Origin: Amborella trichopoda
Lineage: Eukaryota; Streptophyta; Magnoliopsida; Amborellales; Amborellaceae
Assembly (NCBI RefSeq): GCF_000471905.2
Contig: NW_006500351.1
Location: 3,209,483 to 3,273,482, forward strand
Direction: 5' to 3'
Length of the DNA stretch: 64,000 nucleotides
A program made the translations under genes and the position numbers. This document shows, piece by piece, positions 54,987 to 64,000 of this stretch. Position 1 is the stretch's first letter. Every line of letters starts with the position of its first letter. The notes below the pieces were generated by a model. The model did not search any database and was not told the DNA's origin. It saw only the letters and a list, made by a program, of their open reading frames with translations.

Positions 54987-56396
54987 TCAAGAGTGTGTTG
55001 CGCTACCATCATTTACACAAAAGAGTTTGGTTAAATTTTCTAACATTCCGGATACCCAAACCATCTTCACACTTGGGGTATAAACTCTATCCCATCTTAA
55101 TAAATGGAATTTCATATTTTCACCATACGAACCCCACAAAAAATCCCTCATCATCCTTTCAATTCCTTTCTCGATCGAAGCTGGTATTTGGATGACCGAC
55201 ATTTGATAAACTGGAAGGTTGGCCAAACGTAATCTTAAAAGCGTAACCTTACCCCCCAAAGATAGATATTTATGTTTCCACAGATCAAGTTTGACTTGTA
55301 CCCTGTAAATTATCCTAGCCCACACTACAATAGAAAATTTAAAATCTGAAATTGGTAAACCCAAATAAGTGATTGGGATAGAACTCATTTTGCACCCCAT
55401 TACAACAGCTAGGTTATTCACCAAAGAATATGCACAATTTATACCCACCACTGATGACATATGGAGATTAACTTTGATCCCCAAGGTGACTTCATAAATT
55501 TCAAGAAATCTTGCTATATTACCCAACTGTAGTGCCTCCGCATCATAAAAAATAAGAGTATCATCATCATATTGCAAGTAGGAGTCTGTAATATTAGAAT
55601 TTGCAATCTTGAACCCCGAAAAGGCTCCCTTCCTTTTTACTCTAGTCAACATTAATCTAAAACATTCTGCATAAATGATATATAAGAAAGGAGACAGTGG
55701 ATCTCCTTGGCGAAGACCTCTCGAGGCCTTAAAAAAGCCAATGGAATTCCCTTTAAAGAGAACAGAGAAATGAGCTGAAGAAAGGCAACCAAAAATCCAA
55801 CTCCTCTACCTAGCTCCAAAATCCATCAACTTTAAAATTTCTAACACTGCCCACTCCACCCTATTATATGCCTTTTCCATATCCAATTCCAGCAAAACAC
55901 CCGGCTTCTTACTTAGCACTCGAGAATTGATACATTCTTGCACCACTAGAACACTTTCAGCAATTTGATGGTCCTGAATAAAAGCAGACTGTGAGGTTGA
56001 GATGAGGAAAGGAATGACCATTTTGAGGCGCTCATCTAGAATTTTAGCAATAGTTTTATAAACACTCGATAACAAGCTGATGGGTCTGATATCTGTAAGC
56101 TCAAAGATCACAGATTTTTTTAGAATCAAGGCCAAAAAAGTTGAGTTAATTCCTTTAAAAATACGACCTCTAATGAAGAATTCTTTAACCAGAAACAGTA
56201 ATTCATCCTTAACAATGTTCCAAAATTTATGAAAAAAACTTATAGGGAAACCATCTGTGGCTGGCGCGTTGTCATCAGGCAATGCAAAAACTACATTTTT
56301 TACTTCCTCAATGGTTATCTCCTTCTCCAAAAGATCTATACGATCCACATCTAGCGTCTTGAAAGGAACATTAACAAAGTTGGGAGTCCAACTCAC
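54987..56396 (-). pseudogene. LINE reverse transcriptase (ORF2)
   Basis: 56396-55806 encodes the N-terminal RT half (DDNAPATDGFPISFFHKFWN, DIRPISLLSSVYKTIAKILD, TSQSAFIQDHQIAESVLVVQ, LLELDMEKAYNRVEW). After a broken stretch, 55652-54987 has the catalytic region with YDDD (about 55574-55563) where YADD is expected, then ITYLGLPISDFKFS and LSLGGKVTLLRLRLANLPVY. Stops at 55806 and 54987 separate the pieces. Confidence 0.88.
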
Positions 56397-56399
56397 CTC

Positions 56400-57236
56400 T
56401 TTAGAAAAGGCATGCTTGAATGCTGTATAATTCCCAACTGCATGGCAACACTGTCATTCGGATCAGTCCCAAGAATGGTCAGACTCGAAATATCATTTTG
56501 TCTTCTTCTAACACTAGCAATAACATGAAAAAACTTAGTATTAAGATCTCCTTCCTTCAGCCACTTATTTCTCGATCTTTGTTTCCAATAGATTTCCTCC
56601 GATCTTCATAACACTTCTAACTCCTTAAGTTTCACACTACGCTCAGCCACTGCTTGCTCCAAAAGCACACCATTCACTTGGGCATTAACATCCAGCACCT
56701 CAATTTCAGCTAGAATCCCCTCAATCTTAGCCTTTAGATCAAAGCTATTCTCTTTCTTCTACGCAATTAGTTTATGTTTAACATTCAACAATTTTTTGTG
56801 AACTTGGAAATCCATGAAACCAACAATCTCAGTATTTAACCAAGTCCTTCTAATAAGATTAACCATCTCTTTATCTTCCAACCATCTAAATTCAAATCTA
56901 AAAGGTTTTGGCCCACCACTGAGACTCCCGATATTGAGAAGAATTGGCAAGTGATAAGAGGATAAACGCACTAGAGATTTGACAGAAACGAGAGGAAAAG
57001 AGTCCACCCATTTTGCCGCAATAAAAAGCCCATCAAATTTCGACATCGTAAGATTACCTACAATATTATTGGATCAAGTGAACCTAGACCCAATAATAGG
57101 AGGATCCAAGAAGGCGTTATCTTCAATGAGCATATTAAACCTTCTCATCAAAGTATTTATAGGATGGCTTGCTAAGCATTCATCAGGCCACCTAGAAAGA
57201 TTATAATCTCTTGGGAAGTTAAGAAGTTCCTAATTT
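56400..57236 (-). pseudogene. LINE endonuclease C-terminal part (ORF2)
   Basis: FPRDYNLSRWPDECLASHPI (about 57212-57155), NTLMRRFNMLIEDNAFLDPP, IGSRFT.SN, then LVRLSSYHLPILLNIGSLSG and PKPFRFEFRWLEDKEMVNLI (56990-56860). These are the late exo-endo-phosphatase motifs (GSRFTWSN, SDHLPI) of L1 endonucleases, with H in SYHLPI. The N-terminal 150 or so residues are missing at the insertion breakpoint near 57236. Confidence 0.8.
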
Positions 57237-57709
57237 CTGTGTTTGATAACCTCCTAGGAAGTTAAAGAAGAACTGGGTATCTGTATTGGATTAGAGAAAA
57301 GACTGGTTTTCATCCCATTGACAAGAGTTACATTTTTTATATGTCCACCACTCACACCACATGATAGATCTCAAATAATAGAGTTACACTCCCAAATATT
57401 CTATAGGAATAAAGATCTCAAATAATAGATCCCTTCAAAATGGAGAAGTAAATCATCAAATTAGCAATGAGAAATCAAAAACTAATCATGAAAGTAGAGA
57501 TAATCATGACCAGTTTACACGCATGATGCACCAATAAATGAAACAAAAGACTTCAAAAGGTGGATAAAGCCACATTTACTAGTTATACAAATGCATAAGA
57601 TGTTAATGCCACAAGTGTAAGAAACAAACGTAACCAATATTAAGAAAATTCCATCACACCAACACCAATATTGTGTGCCCTATATTTTAAGCACAAATAT
57701 GCATGAACA

Positions 57710-58086
57710 CCTAGTCAACTAAAACATCAGGTTGCAACCTTATACTGTTGACGTAAGTTACACCTAAAAAATCCTACAGTGGAGAGTGTTCCGGCATAGA
57801 AAAACCCACTAGATGATCATCTAGACCTTGAAATGAATGGATATGAAGGGAAAAAAAAAGAATTCCAAAGTAAAAAAATTAGCATATCTTGTAGTAGGTT
57901 TTCTAGATTGTCAATTTTTAAGATTTTCAAGTATTTCTTGATCGGCTCAATCTATGTCATTTTTTAAATTTAAAAGTATATAGTTGAGGATGAAAAGTGA
58001 TTTTGAAGCCATAATAAAGTTTTCTAGACTGAAAAGACATCTTTATCTAATACATATGAGGAGGAAACCTTATACAAACCTCACCC
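57710..58086. mobile_element. MITE M3 (same family as M1)
   Basis: CAGGTTGCAACCTTATA (57728 on) near the left end. The right end, complement, is GGGTGAGGTTTGTATAAGGT (58086 down). The centre shares GTCAATTTTTAAGATTTTC and ATCGGCTCAATCTATGTCAT with 62680-63074. The left boundary is uncertain. Confidence 0.55.
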
Positions 58087-59198
58087 TCTTTTATATTCTA
58101 GTAACTAAACTCCAACTTCAAAAAACAAAATTTCGAACTTTGTGACACACAAGCTATCAAATTTTACATTGGATGGATATAAATAATTATAATCATTATA
58201 TACATAATTGTAACACATATTTACATGACAAGAAATTGACTGGAAAATGACAAATTTGTTACTAGTTTTTTATTGTAAAAAAATGCATCACTAAGAAATT
58301 ATGCTCATATACTTTATCAACATTTAGAGCTCGAGCATGATAAATTTTATGCAAAAAATAGATCAAAACAATGCAAGTAACATCCATTGCCCATTTTGTT
58401 GCATTCCTTTGATGCAAAAGGAGCATGTATCTATGTGTGGTGTTAATCTATTACACGCAGCATGTGATCATCTCTAAATTGATAAATGGTCAAGATATGA
58501 TTCAATTACATCAAGAGAGATGATGGTCAATTAAACTTAAGATGAACACCTCAAAATCAAATAAAAAAACTAAAAAAAAGTCCTTCATTGAATTAAACAA
58601 TACATTTATTTTCAAATGTGCATAAGAAGATATTATTTATGGTCAATTAAACTTTTGAGAAATGGAAAAGGAATCAAAATGAATACCACGTAAGAATAAA
58701 AGCTGGATTGGAAACTGGTTTTGCAGTAAAAGCTGTCCAATAGAATAAAAAATCTCAGATGGGGAAGTATTAGCAAAAGCTCTTGCGATGGATGCCTTTG
58801 TCGCAAAAACCCAAACATGTAGTTGAAAGAAAGGTAAAGTTTAAAACCTTATATACTTTCCAAATTAGACTTGTAGTTTGTACCAAATTCTGATCCCAAA
58901 ATCTCATCTACACTTGAAGGTAGATCAAATAGTATTTGAAAATTACAAACAAAAAGTAAGTACAATCAATTTACCAAATTTAAATGGGCAGTTTCATAAA
59001 GGCCATACTGGAGTTTTCGTATTGATAGATTCATAGAACATTAAACATTCATAATTTACCAAGGAGAATTCACATCCATTACACATAAGCTACATCAGTG
59101 AATTCATCATAGAAGCACTCGCATATGATTTCAAAACCAACCCAATATTTCAATTTCATAATACTTCAATTCATCAACACACATGAGTGCGTGATGTA

Positions 59199-59220
59199 AG
59201 AGAGAGAGAGAGAGAGAGAG
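59199..59220 (+). repeat. (AG)11 microsatellite
   Basis: Uninterrupted AG dinucleotides. Confidence 0.95.
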
Positions 59221-59572
59221 CTTGGTTATTTCTAGGCATTGAGCAAATTATATATTATACCCATTAATCAACAATCATGGAAAGAGAAGCCCATAGTACA
59301 ACAACATTTGGAGAAATGAACAAAAATCAAATGATCCATGATCAAAGAATACGACCCCAAATAATCGAATAGAAACACTAAATTCTAGCAAACATTAAAC
59401 ACGTAGGGCATTTCATAAGCAGTAACATCCATTGCCCATTTTCAAATAGTGAGAAAATAGCAAAGAGAAATAGAGAGAAAAAAAAAACTAAGAAGACCCA
59501 AATTGAGAGTCAACAGAGAGGGAAAACCCCACAAAGAAACTTGTACCCTAAAATCATGAGGTATAAGAGCTC

Positions 59573-59660
59573 GAAGCTTCAAGAGCTCAAGAACAACCAC
59601 ATAGATCAATAATAAGAGCCCTTTGCTTCAAGAGCTCAAGAACAAACACAATGATCAATA
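59573..59660 (+). repeat. 57-bp tandem duplication
   Basis: GCTTCAAGAGCTCAAGAACAA occurs at about 59575 and 59627, each followed by a related CACA-ATGATCAATAA block. Confidence 0.75.
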
Positions 59661-59773
59661 ACAGAGAGAATAAAGTGCATACCTCAAGGTCAATCCCAAG
59701 GATCACAAGTTTGCCAGAGATAATGGCGTGCTGGGTTGGCTCAGCGGCGAGATGGGAAGTTGCAAAAAGAGGG

Positions 59774-59880
59774 GTGCTCAACGGGGTAGGTGCTCAACGG
59801 CGTAGAGAGGGGTGCTCAACAGCGTAGAGTGGAGTGGGGTGGGTGCTCAGTGGGGTGGGTGCTCAGCAGAGCGGTGTGCT
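59774..59880 (+). repeat. GGGTGCTCAACGGCGTAGA minisatellite
   Basis: At least five units of 17-23 bp with the core GGGTGCTCAACGG/GGGTGCTCAGTGG. Confidence 0.8.
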
Positions 59881-60129
59881 TAGAGATTAGGGTTTTATCG
59901 AAGGGGAGGGGTGCTCTGGGTTATCGAATGGGGAGGAAGTTTAGAGCTTCCTATTTTAGGTGGTCGGAATGTTTTTTACACAGGGGTGTGGGAAGATGAA
60001 AACTTTCGATTTAGGGTTCTCATTTTTATCAAATACGAACAGTTGAGAAGTTCTCAACTTCTAGAAGCTACTTCCTATTATCAAACACGCCCTTAAAAAC
60101 CTTCTTCTTTTTTTTCCATTGTAGGTGCT

Positions 60130-61960
60130 TTACCTGCCAGGGTGCACACCATAACATTCTTTGAGAGAGTCACAGTCCACCTTATCAACGACTGCACAAT
60201 TAGTCTTACGTCGCTTTCTTATCTCCTCCATCATCTCTGAAAGAGGAACATCCTCCATGCCTATGTCAATTAACATTTTTTGCACTAATAAAGAGTCATC
60301 AACATGTGTTTCAATGGGTAGAGGAAGGTCGTCAGCAGTCGGGGGATTAACATCCAAAGATAGTGCTGCAGGGGAAACCACCAAGGGTAATTCCAAAGGA
60401 TTCGGAACCACCTCCTCCTCCTGAAACGCGTCTACAATCAAGGGACTATAATCCAAAGGTAACACAAGGTAACTCCAAAGATTCATGAGCCAATTCCTCC
60501 TCCTGGATAACTGCAGCTTCGTTCAACAGAGGTAATTGTGGCTCCTTAGGATCTACCACCACTATGACCAAACGGTCAATTAACAAAGGGTCAAACCATG
60601 AATGACTTTTCATCTGGCTCTTAGCAGCAGCCAAACGAAAAAGCAGAGGATGCATCTTTAACTTGAAGAGGACTAGCACAAGCAGGAAACACTAGGCCTG
60701 TCCCATTTTTTTTTAATGAACAAGAAGATACACCAAAGAAGTCACCGGAGAGGAAAAAGGCTAACAGTAACTCTCAATCTTTTTCTCCAAAAGCTCCCTA
60801 GTCATAGTAGAGGAGAAAGTTGCCACTTGTACAGGGACATCATTTCCAATGAATGATTGTTTGCAAGTGTTCTTTTCCCTATGTGAGGAAATCTCGAGAC
60901 CATTGACCGCAGCCAAGCCCTCACTTTTTTTTTCGACATAATACTGAGAAAGTGATGGACTTGCACGATCATTAGCTAAATGCGGTTTGAACCCTCTAAA
61001 ATATTCCTGCGAAAGAACGTCCAAAGTCCAATCCTTCGAGACTTTCGTAACTGACTTTCAGCTTCTAAAAATATCTTTATACTGTCATTCCCTCCTTTGG
61101 TCAATATTTGGGAGTTACTAATAGAATTAAAAAAAACCAGCTGTAGAATCCGGAAACCTGCCCACAGGAATCCACCTTTTTGAAATTTTGAGAGTTATAT
61201 AATTTTGAATTTTGCATTTCCCAAAACGCCGGCGGAAATGACTCTTCGAATAATAACTTCTCAGAAAAAAGGCCGGCATCTTCACTTTCTCCTGGTTATC
61301 CAAGGTTGCCCACCAGGAACCCTACCAGATGTCACCATCCCCTTTGACAAGGACTCACATGAAACCTGAATATTGCAGAAGTCATCACCAATGGCAAGGC
61401 AAATATTCTCTGGGACATGGGAACCTTTAGCTAGAGTCATTTTAACAAGCACCCCACTACAAACAGGGTTCAGAAACGAATTCCAGTCCATGTCCAAATA
61501 GGATCCCAAAGATCCCACAATCCTTTTGATGATAGCCAGGTTCCAAGCATACAGAGGAATACCACAAAGACGTACCCAAACAATGTCTTTCTGAATGAAG
61601 GAACCACGATCAGCAGGATTCCATAAATCCAACGAAAGAAGACTACCCCGGATTCTACAACAATGATTTTGGAGAGCTCTACTAACCTCTTGCTTGGATC
61701 AAAGTTTAAAGACGCTTTTATTCCCTCCCATAACCTTAACATTGGGACGGGAAGAGAGTTTCCAACCCTTCTAATTAGAGAACCAAAAAAATCAGAGATA
61801 GGAAGAGAAAAAGAACTAGACACAAAGAACTCGGACTTAATATTAAGCTGGTTCCACTCAGATTTTTCAACTCGCACCACCGTAGGGAAAGAAAAAGTAC
61901 TAATATCTCCCCCCAAAACACCCACTATAGTAGCCATCTTCCTCATCCTGCAGCCATCAC
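60130..61960 (-). pseudogene. LINE ORF1 (DUF4283-like RNA-binding protein)
   Basis: Begins near 61955 (MATIVGVLGGDISTFSFPTV, then VRVEKSEWNQLNIKSEFF). The DUF4283-like core is at 61632-61282 (DLWNPADRGSFIQKDIVWVR, GIPLYAWNLAIIKRIVGSLG, VLVKMTLAKGSHVPENICLA). An acidic C-terminal half follows in pieces (61024-60761, 60679-60446, 60486-60130). Plant L1 ORF1 proteins bind LINE RNA. Frameshifts near 61640, 61290 and 60460 inactivate it. Confidence 0.8.
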
Positions 61961-62106
61961 CCCCATTCTCCCGCCTTCGGTTTAAAAAAATAACATTAAA
62001 ACAATCATTTCCAATGGATTTTAGATGTGCATATGTAATTCTACATTTTAAGGTTGCAACCTTGTATAAACTATTTCCATGCATAAATAATACATGTATA
62101 TATTTA

Positions 62107-62272
62107 GGGAAAAGCTTATATAAGGTTGCAACCTTATATGTAGAGCTACGGATGCACCTCAAAAATATATCGAAAAATATTTTTTTAATGTTGAAAAAAC
62201 TTGCGATTGATCATCTTGACATCGAGATCTATGACTATAAAAAATAAAAAGATTTTGAGTCTTAAAAGGGCT

Positions 62273-62276
<4 letters not shown>
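62107..62276. mobile_element. MITE M4, partial copy
   Basis: GGGAAAAGCTTATATAAGGTTGCAACC start, then CACCTCAAAAATATATCG and GATTGATCATCTTGACATCGAGAT, matching M2. The right half is replaced by microsatellite sequence and the second gap. Confidence 0.55.
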
Positions 62277-62318
<42 letters not shown>

Positions 62319-62524
62319 TACTCTCTCTACTCTCTACTCTACTACTCTACTACTACTACGTACTACTACGTACTACGTACTACTACGTANNNNNNNNNNN
62401 NNNNNNNNNACTACGTACGTACGTACTACTACTACTACTACTACTACGTACTACGTACGTACGTACTACTACGTACGTACTACTACTACTCTACTCTACT
62501 ACTCTTCTCTCTCTCTCTCTCTCT

Positions 62525-62597
<73 letters not shown>
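62277..62597. repeat. Compound microsatellite (CT)n-(TAC)n/(GTAC)n-(CT)n with 20-N gap
   Basis: CT runs at 62277-62311 and 62531-62597. Between them are ACT/TAC triplets and GTAC tetramers, interrupted by 20 N at 62390-62409. The apparent ORFs here are translated repeats. Confidence 0.9.
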
Positions 62598-62598
<1 letters not shown>

Positions 62599-62681
62599 AC
62601 CTCTTACCATTTACCGTCGTATCAATGGAAAAAGTGCAGCTGTAAGCCATGACTATAAAAACGGGAGGTATATTAATATTT

Positions 62682-63074
62682 GGGAAAAGTTTATGTAGAA
62701 TCGTGGCTCTAAACAATCAAATTTGAGCCTACCTCAAAAGTTTCACTAGATGACATTGTTTTGATGTTCGAATATGTTTAAATTGATCATCTCGATATCA
62801 AGATGCATGGACATAAGACAAAAATGGATTTCAAGTTTTGGAAATAGTGTATTTTGTAACCTATTTTTGAACCGTCAATTTTCAAGAATCTATAGTTTTC
62901 ATAGATCAGTCCATCTACACTACTTTTGAAGCTTTAAATTTTATAAATAAATATAAAAATATATTTTAAGACTATCACAAAGTTTTCCAATATTGAAACC
63001 ATATTTCTCGACATTATTTGAAGGTAGGCTCTAATTTGATTGTTTAGAGCATCGGCTCTATACAAACCACACCC
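62682..63074. mobile_element. MITE M2, Mutator-like (393 bp)
   Basis: Inverted ends of about 55 bp: GGGAAAAGTTTATGTAGAAT... and, on the complement, GGGTGTGGTTTGTATAGAGC..., both continuing into CTCTAAACAATCAAATT-GAGCCTACCT. Flanking 9-mers TTAATATTT (62673-62681) and TTAATAGTT (63075-63083) agree at 8 of 9. A 9-bp target duplication and long inverted ends fit the Mutator superfamily. Confidence 0.75.
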
Positions 63075-63083
63075 TTAATAGTT

Positions 63084-64000
63084 TGGCACAAGGTTTAAAA
63101 AATAGGCGCCCTCGTCCAAAATTGATTGATCCAAATTCTGGATCAGGTATTGGTGAAACTCATTTGGATCCACTAAAAAAACAAGGCACCAAGACGAATC
63201 TACATGGGGAATTAGATTCTGACGTCATGAATCATTGATTCCATGTAAAACAATGGCAAGTCAACTCTATTCTAACGCGAGTTTGGTGACAATACTGCTT
63301 TTGAATTATTAAGGCCATTGCATGCTTTTGCAAAGCAGTATTGTCACCAATAATCCAATAATTGTTTTATGTACTATAAAAGATTGAACACACGGGAATC
63401 ACAAATTGCATTTTCCGGCCACAGTTTTTTGAAAACCAGTTAAAATTTTTTGCCTGCCATTCTTTCTATTTCAGGTCATATTGAGTTGTATTTTGATTCA
63501 AATTAGAGGGATTTTGAAGGAAAATATGTTCTTCATAGGATTGTTGATCATTTTTTCTGATTAAACAAGTTTTGTTTCTAGATTTTCGAAGAAATTGATT
63601 TCTGGCAGCATTTTTTTGAAAAATAGTTCATTTATCCGCCAAACTTTTGATTTCAGGCAAATTTGGACACTATTTTGAATTATATTAGAGGATTTTTTAA
63701 GATAATGATGTTCTTCAGATGATTGTAGATGTTATTTATGTCAGTAAGCAAGGTTTGTTTGTCAATTTCTGAAGAAATAGTGATTCTTTCACACGAAGCC
63801 GAAAACCTTAATTTTCAAATTGAAAATTTTGATCATTATAAGTTAATTCTGATCCAATTGAGATGTGTATTTTGATTCTCATTGTTTCAATTTGTATATC
63901 CAGTAGTCTCATGATTTATCATTTTTTTTTCCTTTTTTATATAAATTTTGTTTTATGATTTGTGCCATTGTGGTTGTCACTGTGATGCAAAGTTCATCCG
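63084..64000. other. AT-rich stretch, no recognised gene
   Basis: Two GCAAAGCAGTATTGTCACCAA-like segments in inverted orientation occur near 63288-63298 and 63333-63350. A loose duplication is also present (63420-63600 compared with 63600-63790, sharing TTTTTTGAAAA..AGTT and GATTGTTGATxxTTTTT). No coding region was seen. Confidence 0.4.

Larger units (their letters stand above)
57237..60115. other. Insertion inside the LINE (about 2.9 kb)
   Basis: Lies between LINE ORF1 and ORF2. The ends carry a short inverted similarity: GTGTTTGATAACC (about 57240) and, on the complement of the right end, GCGTGTTTGATAATAGG (about 60092). The insert contains another MITE copy (57710-58086), an (AG)11 tract and two small tandem repeats. 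No gene was recognised in 58090-59550. Confidence 0.5.
53477..61991 (-). mobile_element. L1-type LINE, single insertion with 15-bp target duplication
   Basis: AACATTAAAACAATC occurs exactly at 53462-53476 and 61992-62006, flanking the element. The 3' end is an A8 tail (T8 at 53478-53485 on +). On the - strand, ORF1 is at about 61960-60130 and ORF2 (endonuclease end, RT, zinc-type region, RNase H) at 57236-53560. About 2.9 kb between ORF1 and ORF2 (about 57236-60115) is later insertion. The start of the endonuclease is lost. Multiple stops and frameshifts are present. Confidence 0.85.
53156..62078. mobile_element. MITE M1 split by a LINE insertion
   Basis: Left end GGGTGTGGTTTCTATCAGGTTGCAACC (53156 on). 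Right end, complement, GGAAATAGTTTATACAAGGTTGCAACC (62078 down). The remaining MITE pieces are 53156-53476 and 61992-62078. The flanking 9-mers ATAGGTAAA and ATGCATAAA agree at 6 of 9. It belongs to the same family as 62682-63074. Confidence 0.6.

Noticed and set aside
62201-62599. 132-codon ORF spanning the second gap
   Set aside because: Translated microsatellite (LSLSLS, YYY) with N residues.

Overview
This is a plant nuclear window, from a flowering plant but not identified to species. About 80% of it is nested, decayed transposable elements around one intact-looking nuclear gene. The evidence for a plant is a split gene for a YqeH-type plastid GTPase, Ty3/gypsy elements of the Tat lineage, Ty1/copia remnants, plant L1-type and RTE-type LINEs, hAT-like and Mutator-like MITEs, and GT-AG introns. 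No rRNA, tRNA gene, CRISPR array or bacterial gene was seen. Two runs of N interrupt the sequence (15119-16018 and 62390-62409).

Layout. 1-3290: decayed Tat/Ogre-type pol with two RNase H domains, ending at an inverted piece of its own integrase. 3290-5430: AT-rich sequence, a copia scrap and an RTE LINE 5' fragment. 5427-35334: three relatives of one Tat-lineage family, called a, b and c here. Element a (+, 5427-7290) keeps a gag N-terminus and part of the reverse transcriptase (RT). Element b (-, about 7290-18680) and element c (+, about 18697-35334) lie head to head. Both lack RT, RNase H and integrase. Both instead carry an antisense coiled-coil ORF that converges on gag-protease. Their long LTRs contain tandem repeats that can fold into hairpins. 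35335-38940: a copia element in permuted order (RT-RNase H first, then gag to integrase) carrying two sister MITEs.

39402-50191: a three-exon gene on the + strand for a circularly permuted chloroplast GTPase of the BPG2 group (603 codons when the exons are joined). Its first intron is 7.8 kb and holds a copia-type LTR, an RTE LINE 3' end and a hAT-like MITE with an 8-bp target duplication. 50192-53155: non-coding sequence with a GA microsatellite and a degenerate repeat array.

53156-62078: a MITE split by one L1-type LINE on the - strand. The LINE is bounded by a perfect 15-bp target site duplication (53462-53476 and 61992-62006). It is itself interrupted by about 2.9 kb of later insertion. 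62079-64000: more copies of the same MITE family, a CT/TAC/GTAC microsatellite around the second gap, and AT-rich sequence.

The only host gene likely to be functional is the GTPase, expected to act in chloroplast ribosome/rRNA maturation. The most unusual signals are the hairpin minisatellite in the b/c LTR leaders, which shows compensatory base changes, and the shared RT-less, antisense-ORF architecture of b and c.
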